DNA from: Candidatus Electryonea clarkiae
GTDB lineage: Bacteria; Electryoneota; Electryoneia; Electryoneales; Electryoneaceae
Reading direction: 5' to 3'
DNA: 64,000 nucleotides
Assembly (NCBI GenBank): GCA_030765455.1
Contig: JAVCCM010000073.1
Span: 1-64,000, forward strand
This document shows positions 53,902 to 62,796 of the stretch, in pieces. The first letter of the stretch is position 1. Each line of letters starts with the position of its first letter. Made by a program: the position numbers and the translations under genes. The notes below the pieces were generated by a model. That model was not told the origin of the DNA. It did not search any database and worked only from the letters and a program-made list of their open reading frames with translations.

Positions 53902-54178
53902 GAGCATTGAATTATTGCATTATGCTTTTATACTTGTTGTTTTTTGATTATCTTATAGGGTTGTAACAAGTACGTTCAATTCGGGCCTTCTCGGATAAAG
54001 AGATTTATTTTAACGTTCGAGATGTATGCCTGGATTTTTCAAGTTAGTAAACAAAACTCAATCACATTTCGGTATTTACCACTTAATGTGTACTCGGTGG
54101 TGGAAGGGGATCTACAACGATCTTACCGCATGATATACAGATAGTACCGGAATGCAGATATTCTATTCAGGAGGAGCC

Positions 54179-56368
54179 ATGAAACAGATTGGTTTAGTGG
54201 TATTAGTACTATTATTTGCATTTTCGACGGTTTTCGCGACTGGCGCAGTATCTCCATACCAGTCCAGTTCTCACACAGATCGTTACATTTCCATTAACGA
54301 AGACATCCAGTTACCGGATTACATCCCTGGCTTCCAGCCAATTCCCGGTGAACTTGACGAAATAATGGGTGACACTGTAATTGTTGGATTCACCTATTGG
54401 GAATCACAGCACAATGGAACTGTAGGACGTATGCTCGGTCACTTTGACGGTGAAATTTCTATTCGCAACACCGATCTTGACGGTGCTGTCTTCCAGGTAT
54501 GGACCTGCCTCGAAAATGGTGTCGAAACGGCTGATCGTCATGTTAGATTTAATCGAACAGGTTGGGATGGCGATGGTAGCCCCGTAGTTGAATTTGAGCG
54601 CGGAAATCCAATTTCTACTGTTGATGCCGGCGACAAGGCAGGATATACAACTATGGGCTTTGATAGCGAGAACGGATTGGCATTTCCTGTATATCATGGT
54701 AATGCCGGTGTTGGCGGTGATTATCACGCTCAAATAGCAACTGAGTTAATAAACCTGTTTCCCGGTGTTTTTAACGAGACTGCCATTCCTGACTTTGAAA
54801 GTAATGTAAATATATGGCCCAAGTCTGTTTATACGGTATATGACGATCAGGCATACCTGCACGCGGTTACACATGAGAATCGCGTTATCCTTAATGGCCC
54901 GATGGACATTCTTTATTCCCGAAATGCATTCGACTTAGCTTCTAATTCCTTCACAGTGGCAGAGTCACAGGTACTTGTAACTGACGAAGGAATGAATATC
55001 GCTGCTGATATTGCTGCTTCAGATGACGGCTCCATTATAGCAATAGCGACTACTGTCAGCATGGATATTATCCAACATCCTGGTACTGATACAAGCCAGT
55101 GGAACAACGGCGTTTATCTCTGGACGAGTGACGATGGCGGCGAAACCTGGGACTGGGACAGTCCAATTGACGTAACGAGCTGGATCAGGCCGGATTCTTC
55201 ATATTTGCCGGATTCTGTCATGGCTGATCAGGATACTTTGAGGAATTATACTGATGTCAATGTTTATATTGATCACGATGATGTAATCCACGTTGCTTTT
55301 ACAACGCATAATTTCTTCCATTACGAAGGAACGATCAGTCGTAATAATGATCTCTATCACTGGGATAATGATAATTATAACGTCACCAAACTGGCTAATG
55401 GACGCTACTGGAACTGGACACTCAATGGAGCATGGCAGTTACAGGTACAAAGGCCAAATATGTACCAGGATCCTGCAACAGGTATCCTTTGGTGTGTATT
55501 CCAACAATACGGCATGCCTGGCGAATATACTGAAACGGATTCCGCCGCCTATGGATGGGATGCTTCTGACAATAATCTGGCAAGTGGCGAAATCATGGTT
55601 TGTGCAAGCCCTCCCAGTAATGAATTAGGTGACTGGTATGGTCAGTTGTGGTCCAAGCCTGTAAATATTACCAACACTCGCCGTAATACTGATCCGGGTC
55701 CTGATAATGGTCATGTGGCTGGTGACTGCAGGAACGAACGTGAACCGAGTCTTTCGTTGACCAACAACGGTGAATACCTGCATATTTCTTACGTGCTTGA
55801 CCTTGACGCAGGATTCATGCAACAGCCTGACGAAGGTGATTACACAAATAATCCCGTCGTATATCATCGTGTTTCCAAGTCTGCCCTGCTGGATGCTATT
55901 ACCGATCCGGAAACATGGGCGCCCTGGATTGGTGATGATGACCTTGAAACAGGATGGGTAATCAATACTCCGATGCATATCGATGAAACCGGGTTTTGGG
56001 AAGATTCTTATTTTTATGCCTGGGAAGACGCCGACTGGGAAGAATTTGATCCCTTCTTCCGTGGTTCTTTTGACGTTGTCCGCGATAAAGATCAATTGCT
56101 GCCTGGCGAATTCAGCCTGGAACAAAACTATCCGAACCCCTTCAACCCTGTCACTCACATTTCTTTCAACTTGAAACGTCAGGGTGTGGTTAAATTAGCT
56201 GTCTTTGATATTCTGGGACGTGAGATTGCCACATTGGTCAACCGTAAGATGGAATTCGGTCGCCATACAGTTGGATTTGATGGAGAAAATCTTGCCAGCG
56301 GCATGTATTTCGTCAAACTGTCATCCGGCGAAAATACCAAGACTATTAAAATGGTGCTGATGAAGTAA
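54179..56368 (+). CDS. Secreted protein with Asp box and type IX sorting domain, tandem paralogue 1
   Basis: This 729-residue exported protein has a signal peptide (GLVVLVLLFAFSTVFA). Family motifs shared with the two following genes are ELDEIMGDTVIVGFTY, QHNGTVGRMLG, NLFPGVF, a BNR-type Asp box SDDGGETWDW, MYQDPATGILWCVFQQYGMP, and GDCRNEREPSLSLTNNGEYL. The end is a sorting domain, EQNYPNPFNPVTHISFNLKR then ASGMYFVKLSSG. AGGAGGAG gives the ATG 54179. I do not recognise the main domain. A propeller is likely from the Asp box and the strand-rich sequence. The gene follows pilD after 277 bases and ends with a strong terminator. Enzyme activity is not shown. Confidence 0.82.
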   Translation: MKQIGLVVLVLLFAFSTVFATGAVSPYQSSSHTDRYISINEDIQLPDYIPGFQPIPGELDEIMGDTVIVGFTYWESQHNGTVGRMLGHFDGEISIRNTDLDGAVFQVWTCLENGVETADRHVRFNRTGWDGDGSPVVEFERGNPISTVDAGDKAGYTTMGFDSENGLAFPVYHGNAGVGGDYHAQIATELINLFPGVFNETAIPDFESNVNIWPKSVYTVYDDQAYLHAVTHENRVILNGPMDILYSRNAFDLASNSFTVAESQVLVTDEGMNIAADIAASDDGSIIAIATTVSMDIIQHPGTDTSQWNNGVYLWTSDDGGETWDWDSPIDVTSWIRPDSSYLPDSVMADQDTLRNYTDVNVYIDHDDVIHVAFTTHNFFHYEGTISRNNDLYHWDNDNYNVTKLANGRYWNWTLNGAWQLQVQRPNMYQDPATGILWCVFQQYGMPGEYTETDSAAYGWDASDNNLASGEIMVCASPPSNELGDWYGQLWSKPVNITNTRRNTDPGPDNGHVAGDCRNEREPSLSLTNNGEYLHISYVLDLDAGFMQQPDEGDYTNNPVVYHRVSKSALLDAITDPETWAPWIGDDDLETGWVINTPMHIDETGFWEDSYFYAWEDADWEEFDPFFRGSFDVVRDKDQLLPGEFSLEQNYPNPFNPVTHISFNLKRQGVVKLAVFDILGREIATLVNRKMEFGRHTVGFDGENLASGMYFVKLSSGENTKTIKMVLMK

Positions 56369-56397
56369 GTTTTTCAGTCACACCTGGTATTTATATG

Positions 56398-56434
56398 AAA
56401 ACGATCCGGTTTGTAAAACAAGCCGGATCGTTTT
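56398..56434 (+). terminator. Rho-independent terminator after tandem paralogue 1
   Basis: AAAACGATCCGGTTT (56398-56412) pairs with AAGCCGGATCGTTTT (56420-56434) with one G-U type mismatch. The A and T flanks let it work in both directions. Confidence 0.9.
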
Positions 56435-56494
56435 GTCTCAACGCAGAATGTTTACCGTATAGCCTCAGGATAATGATGCAAAAATAATCTCTAC

Positions 56495-56535
56495 TCATTA
56501 GGTGTTCTTAGCGTCTCAGTGAGAGATTAATCCAC
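56495..56535. repeat. Decayed dispersed repeat
   Basis: TTAGGTGTTCTTAGCGTCTC followed by AGTGAGAGATTAATCC resembles the TTTGCGTCTTAGCGTCTTTG type repeat found at 22121-22152. It is non-coding. Confidence 0.4.
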
Positions 56536-56640
56536 AAAAGAAATTATTATCCGTATCCTTCTTTGCTATCTGAATCGATATTTCATAATTTATTATATTA
56601 GAATACATCTAAGTATGTCTTTGAAAACTGGGAGAGATTC

Positions 56641-58799
56641 ATGATAAAACTTACAGGTATTATCCTTGTCATTCTGCTTATCTCCGGAATAGTGGGAGGA
56701 GTTCACGCATTAACACCTGCTTCACCAAAAGTCCCGATGTTTGAATCAAACGTTACAGCAGGTGAAAATGCTGAACAAAGAGGCATGCCTCAGACAGCAG
56801 TTGTGCAATCTATGAGTTCGGAATTGGATGAAATTCTCGGGGATACGGTAATTGTAGGATATACATGGCGAGATGTTCAGCATTATGGTACGGTTGGCAG
56901 AATGATTGGTTACTACCCTGACGAATGGAATATCAGGAATGAAACTGTAAACAGTGTTGCTTCGATTGCCTGGACTTGCCTTGAATCCGCCGCCGGACCA
57001 CGTCACGTTCGTTTTAATCGGGTAGGATTTATTACTGATGGCGAGTCGATAGTGGAGGCCGGTGGTGGGTACACCGTAGATAATTCAAGTTCAGCGGGTT
57101 TTGTCTCGCTGGGAATGGATTCTGAGAATAACAGGGGTTATCCGACGTATCATTTCCAGTTACAGGGAGATGATCACTGGTCAACCGGGTTTGGAAGAGA
57201 ATTGTATGATTTATTCCCAGGGGTTTTTGACTTATACACTGTGCCTGAGTATGACGACAATCATAATATCTGGCCCAAAGCAGTTTATGGGGAATACGAG
57301 GGTGAAGGATATCTGCATATCGTTACACAGCAGTGGATTGAGAGTGGTGAAGTAGAACCCAGTGAATTACTTTATTCAAGACATCTTTATGACAGTGAAG
57401 CAGGAGGATTTGAATTAGCAGATGAGCAGGTTCTTGTTACCGGTACTTTCATAAATCTTGGTGCTGATATTGCTGTTTCAGATGATGGCTCAATTGTTGC
57501 TATTACAACAACTTTGAGTCGTGATATTATTTATGAATATGAAGATACGACACAATGGAACAATGATATTTACCTCTGGGAAAGCTATGATGGAGGTGAA
57601 ACGTGGAACTGGGACGAACCTGTCAATGTAACTGATTTCGCTTTGCCTGATCCAACCTTGATGCCGGATACTACGGCGGCTGATACTGACACGTTCAGGA
57701 CATACTGCGATAACAATGTCTATATCGATCATAACGATATAATCCACGTAGCTTTTACTACCCCCGGGTATTTTTTTTACGAAGGCACCATTACATATAC
57801 CTCATATATATATCACTGGGACAACGAACGAGCAAATTATTCCGCAATAGCTGACGGGCAGTTCTGGAATTATGTGCGTCCGGGTGCATGGCAGCTACAG
57901 GTGAACCGGTCAAGTTTATATCAAGATCCTGTGACTGGGATTTTGTGGTGCGTATTTCAGCAATACGGAATGCCCAATGAATTTACAGACGAAGATTCTT
58001 CTTTTACTCCCTGGGATGCTTCTGACGATAATTGGGCAAACGGTGAAATCATGGTTACAGCAAGTCCACCGGACAATCAACTTGGAGAATTCTACGGACA
58101 GCTCTGGGCTCACCCGGTGAATATTACCAATACACGGGGGACAGTTGGAGGATTGGCGGCAGGTGAATGCAGGAACGAGCGAGAACCGAGCGTAGCATTG
58201 AATAATGATGGTGATTATCTGAATATATTCTATGTCCTTGATTATGATCAGGTATTGCCAGTATGACTCCCACACCTGAAGGCGATTTTACAAATAATTC
58301 TGCTGTATATCATCGGGTGTCAAAAGCTGATCTTCTCGAGAATATTGTAGATACTGAGAACTGGGCGCTTTGGGATGATACTACAGGATGGGTTCGAAAT
58401 TATCCGATGCATGTCGATGAAACAGGATATTGGGAAGATCCATACCTCTATGCCTGGGATCAGGAAGATTGGGAGAATGGATCTCCATTCTTCAGGGGTG
58501 AAACGGCTGTAAATGAATTCAGGCAACTCAAGCCGGGAGAATTCAGTCTCGATCAGAACTATCCTAATCCTTTTAACCAGGTAACTAATATCAGGTTTAA
58601 CCTTGAGAGTAAAGCGTCTATAAAACTGGCCGTGTATGATCTGCTTGGCAGAGAGGTTGCCGTATTGCTTCACAAATCAATATCTTCAGGGAATCATTCA
58701 GCCTTATTTGATGCGGGAGAGCTTGCAAGCGGAATGTATTTTGTTAAGCTGACGTCAGGTGTGAATAACAAAATCAGGAAAATTGTACTTTTTAAGTGA
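56641..58799 (+). pseudogene. Tandem paralogue 2, split by a one-base deletion near 58248
   Basis: The first frame (56641-58266) has a signal peptide (TGIILVILLISGIVGGVHA), LDEILGDTVIVGYTW, SYDGGETWNW and YQDPVTGILWCVFQQYGMPN, then stops after YVLDYDQVLPV. The matching second half runs in another frame from about 58249 to 58799 with TPEGDFTNNSAVYHRVSK and the sorting domain DQNYPNPFNQVTNIRFNLES. Paralogue 1 reads YVLDLDAGFMQQPDEGD here. Restoring one G in GATCAGG (58246-58252) to GATGCAGG gives DYDAGIASMTPTPEGD and one continuous frame of about 719 residues. The cause is a true inactivating mutation or a single-base sequence error. A ribosome site (GGGAGAG) precedes the start. Confidence 0.88.
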
Positions 58800-59160
58800 G
58801 GGTAAAATACCATCTTTGGACAAAACAGGCTTCAGGCGTTGTGTTTAAAGGTAAATTATCGATAATAATTTCATATATAAGAGCAAAAAATCAATTAAAA
58901 TGTTGGAAATACCTGTTATATTATTGTAATTTATATATGCAGGAGCCGACTTAACTTTTTCTCAAAAGATTTTAAGCGATAATACAGAAATTGCTTGCTT
59001 TTAGGTTAGCGCTAATCCTGAATAATTGCTAAGATCTTTATAACCTGTTTGTTAAAATAGAACCGTGAGTTGGAACCTGCACTTTGCTTCTGAGCCCTGC
59101 GATATACGGGTAGGGCTTGCACGAAAGATGTTCCGGCACGATTCACAAGATGGAGGTAAT
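58800..59160. other. Gap between tandem paralogues 2 and 3
   Basis: About 360 AT-rich bases hold no gene. A near-palindrome GGTTAGCGCTAATCC is at 59004-59018, and GGAGG at 59152-59156 is the ribosome site of the next gene. An open frame extends upstream from that gene to 59065 but shows no coding features. No terminator is evident after paralogue 2. Confidence 0.5.
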
Positions 59161-61344
59161 ATGAAACGCAATGGAGTCGTAGTATTTCTATTTCTATTCC
59201 TGGCATTTTCTACTTTTGCCAACTCGTCACTAACCGCTGACAAGACCCTCATTTCAGTTTATGACGCTAAACCACTTGATCATCAAGTAAGGCAGACAAA
59301 CATTCCGGCTGTAAAACCTCAGCATATTATTCACCAATGGGATGGCGAACTCGACCTTGTGGGCGACACTCTGGTTGTGGGTGATTCTTACTATAATGCC
59401 CAGCATAACGGTACTATAGGGCGTATGCTCGGAATGTTTCCGGACGAAATGACCATCGGCAATGATACCTATGATCATGTAGTCTTTTTCACCTGGATGG
59501 ATAAACCGACACCTGCCACAGACGTCCATATCAAATTCAACAGGGCTTTTGTCAATGGCGAAGGAAGCATGGTTACAGAATTCGACCATGGTGGTATGCA
59601 GGTTGACGGCGTAAACGTAGCGGCTTATGTTACCCTTGGTATGGATGATGTGAACGGCCTGGCGTATCCGGCTTATCACGGCGGGAACGATGGTAATAGC
59701 ATGGGTATCCGATTCTCCGATGAGCTTGTTAATCTTTTCCCTGGCGTATTTACCGATTTCCAGGTACCGGGTGTCGAGGGGAATGAGCAATTCTGGCCCC
59801 GGGTTGTTTTCTCACCGGCAACTGATTATTTGCATATAGTATCTACTGAAAATCCTCCTGTGGCAGACGATGAAAGTCACCTTACCGCACCACAGGATAT
59901 CTATTATTCACGTCATCTGCACACAATGGAAGACGATCAGTCAGATTTTGAGGTTGAGGACCAGGTATTGGTCACAGATCTCGGTCGCAACATCTCAGCA
60001 GATATAGCTGTTTCCGATGATGGTGATCGTGTTGCTATAGGACAGACAATCAGCAGGGATTATTTAGATCCTGACGTTTTACCTGCAGATTACACCCAAT
60101 ATAACCAGGATATCTATATCTGGATCAGTGAGGATGGCGGCGAAACATGGAATTTTGATAATCCTTTAAACCTGACCAATTTCATATATCCGGATCTTGA
60201 CCTGCTCCCGGATTCAATCGCAGCATGTAAAGATACTTTGCGCGCTTATGCTGACTGCAATGTCTATTTCGATCACAATGACGTTCTACATGTTGCATTT
60301 ACGGCTGTGGGTTACTTTGAAGTAAAAGGCACCATTTACGGCCGTCATTCCATGATCTATCACTGGGACGAAGAATCCGACGTGTTTACGATGATCTCTG
60401 ATGGCGCGCATGGTCATTTAACTTATAATCCCGGCTCATGGCAGCGTTCCCGACAGCGTCCTAATATGTATCAGGATCCTGCTACAGGTGTTCTATGGTG
60501 TGTTTTCAATGGGTATGGCTGGAATGGCGATACTAATCCGGAAGATTCAACTGATATTTCGGATATCAACCAGGGAAATGCTGAGGTTTACATAGCTGCA
60601 AGCCCGCCAAACTCTGACGCCGGTGACTGGTACGGACGTCTTTGGACAAAAGAGGTCAATATCACCCAATCCAAATGGTATGGTGATCAACCTGCAGGAG
60701 CTGGAGATTGCCGCAGTGAATGTGATCCGAGTATTGCTCTTAACAACGATGGTGCTTATCTGAATATATTCTATATTCAGGATTATCAGGGCGGAAATGC
60801 TCGTCAGGATGAAGGCGAATACACTCTCAATGATGCAGTCTGGCATCGCCTATCTAAGGGTGGTATGTTGGATCTCTTCGATGAGCAGGGTTCAGGTGAT
60901 GAAAACAACATTGGTTGGGTTGCAAATTACCCGATGCATATAGATGAAACTCAACATTGGACTGATGAGACTTATGGTTACGTCTGGGCGCATGAAGCCT
61001 GGGGTGCAGACGATCAAGATCCCTTCTATCGTGGTCTGGTGCCTACAGGGTCTGTTCACGATAAAGATCAATTGCTGCCTGGAGAATTCAGCCTGAAGCA
61101 GAACTATCCGAATCCTTTCAATCCAACCACTCGCCTGGAGTTTTCTCTCAAACGCAAAGGCGCTGTAAAACTGGCGATTTATGACGTCCTGGGGCGTCGT
61201 GTCGGAGTTCTTATGAACCGGGTAATGCATTCCGGACAACACAGTGTCACGTTCGACGGAAGTCACCTTGCCAGCGGTATATACTTTGTTAAACTTTCAT
61301 CCGGTGAGGCGGTGCACACGCGTAAGATGGTTTTAATGAAGTAA
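59161..61344 (+). CDS. Secreted protein with Asp box and type IX sorting domain, tandem paralogue 3
   Basis: This 727-residue member of the same family has a signal peptide (GVVVFLFLFLAFSTFA), then ELDLVGDTLVVGDSYYNAQH, NGTIGRMLGMFPDEM, LVNLFPGVF, the Asp box SEDGGETWNF and MYQDPATGVLWCVFNGYGWN. It ends KQNYPNPFNPTTRLEFSLKR and ASGIYFVKLSSG. TGGAGG fixes the start at 59161. It shares the LPGEFSL-type linker and DKDQLLPGEF segment with paralogue 1, and it is intact. A terminator follows. The family function is unknown. Export would need type IX secretion genes located elsewhere. Confidence 0.83.
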   Translation: MKRNGVVVFLFLFLAFSTFANSSLTADKTLISVYDAKPLDHQVRQTNIPAVKPQHIIHQWDGELDLVGDTLVVGDSYYNAQHNGTIGRMLGMFPDEMTIGNDTYDHVVFFTWMDKPTPATDVHIKFNRAFVNGEGSMVTEFDHGGMQVDGVNVAAYVTLGMDDVNGLAYPAYHGGNDGNSMGIRFSDELVNLFPGVFTDFQVPGVEGNEQFWPRVVFSPATDYLHIVSTENPPVADDESHLTAPQDIYYSRHLHTMEDDQSDFEVEDQVLVTDLGRNISADIAVSDDGDRVAIGQTISRDYLDPDVLPADYTQYNQDIYIWISEDGGETWNFDNPLNLTNFIYPDLDLLPDSIAACKDTLRAYADCNVYFDHNDVLHVAFTAVGYFEVKGTIYGRHSMIYHWDEESDVFTMISDGAHGHLTYNPGSWQRSRQRPNMYQDPATGVLWCVFNGYGWNGDTNPEDSTDISDINQGNAEVYIAASPPNSDAGDWYGRLWTKEVNITQSKWYGDQPAGAGDCRSECDPSIALNNDGAYLNIFYIQDYQGGNARQDEGEYTLNDAVWHRLSKGGMLDLFDEQGSGDENNIGWVANYPMHIDETQHWTDETYGYVWAHEAWGADDQDPFYRGLVPTGSVHDKDQLLPGEFSLKQNYPNPFNPTTRLEFSLKRKGAVKLAIYDVLGRRVGVLMNRVMHSGQHSVTFDGSHLASGIYFVKLSSGEAVHTRKMVLMK

Positions 61345-61382
61345 TTTCTATTGAATATTATTACTATTAGATGCTAACATAT

Positions 61383-61413
61383 TATGCCGGGCTTTCAAGT
61401 CCGGCATATTTTT
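61383..61413 (+). terminator. Rho-independent terminator after tandem paralogue 3
   Basis: TATGCCGG (61383-61390) pairs with CCGGCATA (61401-61408), followed by TTTTT. It lies 39 bases after the stop. Confidence 0.88.
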
Positions 61414-61572
61414 GGATAGTACGATATTACAAGCACTTGCATTTCGTTAATTGAATTCTTGTTTTGATCGAATTCTGGTAGTGGAAATTGCTGCAATCTC
61501 TCAGAGGCATATCATTTTATAGAATTTACGATCATATCATTGACTTTATCATTTCGGCTAAACCATCACTTC

Positions 61573-61600
61573 TAGTACATCAATGCGAATTGATGTACTA
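61573..61600 (-). terminator. Hairpin overlapping the stop of the nuclease-like gene
   Basis: TAGTACATCAAT (61573-61584) is the exact reverse complement of ATTGATGTACTA (61589-61600), with a GCGA loop. The right arm contains the stop codon of the minus-strand gene. No T tract follows on that strand, so it may protect the mRNA end. Confidence 0.5.
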
Positions 61601-62476
61601 ATATGATATTATCCCATATTTCAATAGCAATTTGGGCAGAACGTCATCCAAATCTTGCACATGTTTATCTTCGAGTTGGATTAGATTGAATCCGTATTTC
61701 TTATAGATCTCAATTTTTTTCTTCTTTCTTGCAGTGTATTTCTCGTTATTTTCATAACCCCAGTATTCGATATATACTTTCTTTTCTGGAAGATAAAAGT
61801 CACAATAAACATCTTCTTCAATGGGTAATTTTCGTTCGTAGGCATGAACAATTTCAGACATATACAGGTAATTATCGATCAGTAGCTCGGCTTTTGAACG
61901 CACATAATGCCCGTCAGTTGCCCTGAGTGTCGCCGGGAATTTTTGGCGGAATCCTGCTTCACTCTTTGATGGTTTTTCTTTGGATATAGTTTCTGATTCT
62001 GACTCTTTATGTCCTGTCACATTTTGGATAGTTTGAATCAAAACGCTTGTACTTAAAATAGATTCAGGCCATCTCACATAAGGAACTCCTGAGTTGCGAT
62101 CTTCCGCTTGTACCGCCCCAAACCGAATCCCTTGCGCAGTGGCTTTCCAACCCTTCACACTCTTTTCCAACCAACCCAATTCAGAGAGAATGAAATTAGT
62201 CTTATTGGCGGAAATGTTGAAATGTTTACCGATAGCTGTGGCTGTTATGGTTAGTTTACTTTTGGGTTCAGATAGTTGCAGGTTTTCCGGCCAAACTATA
62301 TAGCGTCCGAATTTTTTACTCTCTATATACTCACCTCCGGCAGATTGTCCAGCCTTAGTAAGTTCCCAGGAATCTCCTGGTTTTTTAACATACTTGAGTG
62401 CGAGGAGTTTTTTGAAAAGTTCGTTTGATGGAATGTTAAGCTGTTTAGCAAGTGCAGAAGCAGAAATATTTTTCAT
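61598..62476 (-). CDS. Double winged-helix plus PD-(D/E)XK nuclease-like protein
   Basis: This 292-residue cytoplasmic protein has two tandem winged-helix-like repeats: residues 3-68 (SASALAKQLNIPSNELFKKL, then FGRYIVWPENL) and 76-141 (ITATAIGKHFNISANKTNFI, then VPYVRWPESIL). Both end in the same Y-V-x-WP motif. After a charged linker, residues 178-285 look like a PD-(D/E)XK nuclease: SKAELLIDNYL (Glu197), YCDFYLPEKKVYIEYWG (Asp226, Glu237), a Lys-rich helix RKKKKIEIYKKYGF and LIQLED. Such a nuclease end also occurs on phage and restriction-related proteins and on some helicases. Substrate and role are unknown. It stands alone with repeats upstream, which fits recent acquisition. Confidence 0.72.
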   Translation of the reverse strand: MKNISASALAKQLNIPSNELFKKLLALKYVKKPGDSWELTKAGQSAGGEYIESKKFGRYIVWPENLQLSEPKSKLTITATAIGKHFNISANKTNFILSELGWLEKSVKGWKATAQGIRFGAVQAEDRNSGVPYVRWPESILSTSVLIQTIQNVTGHKESESETISKEKPSKSEAGFRQKFPATLRATDGHYVRSKAELLIDNYLYMSEIVHAYERKLPIEEDVYCDFYLPEKKVYIEYWGYENNEKYTARKKKKIEIYKKYGFNLIQLEDKHVQDLDDVLPKLLLKYGIISY

Positions 62477-62796
62477 TGCGAAATTTCCGACATTTTGTTT
62501 ACGTTTTCTATGATAAATATCAACAGATAATGCAAAGGTAATATATTGAGCAATAGAGCTAAAAGAAAGCTATAATTTTAAAGCCATTATTGCCGGGTGC
62601 CTTGGGCTATTTTATTGCCCAAGCTTATTCAGGTTTTTTGATATATTGTAATGACACTCGGCTAACAAGTAAGCCGAGCCACCCGTCTTCATGGTGCGTT
62701 TCCTTTTGATTACGTTTTAACAGCAACCACTTTGCAGTATGTCAACGAAAGGTTAGCGCACCTGATTTTATAATATTGGAACTACGCCGATTGATT
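62477..62796. other. Repeat-bearing gap between the last two genes
   Basis: About 320 bases contain no gene. A hairpin CTTGGGC/GCCCAAG is at 62601-62623. A second, CTCGGCT/AGCCGAG at 62657-62678, belongs to the third relic of the dispersed repeat found at 4754 and 6003 (inverted match at 62664-62684). Confidence 0.6.
62664..62684 (-). repeat. Dispersed repeat relic, copy 3 (inverted)
   Basis: On the minus strand this reads GGGTGGCTCGGCTTACTTGT, matching 4754-4773 with two mismatches. It confirms that the sequences around higBA belong to a family dispersed across this region. Confidence 0.6.

Noticed and set aside
58263..58799. Separate 178-residue gene following paralogue 2
   Set aside because: It begins mid-domain, has no signal peptide or ribosome site and continues the sequence of the preceding frame exactly as in the paralogues.
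59065..59160. Upstream extension of paralogue 3
   Set aside because: A strong ribosome site directly before the ATG 59161 and the signal peptide that follows define the real start.
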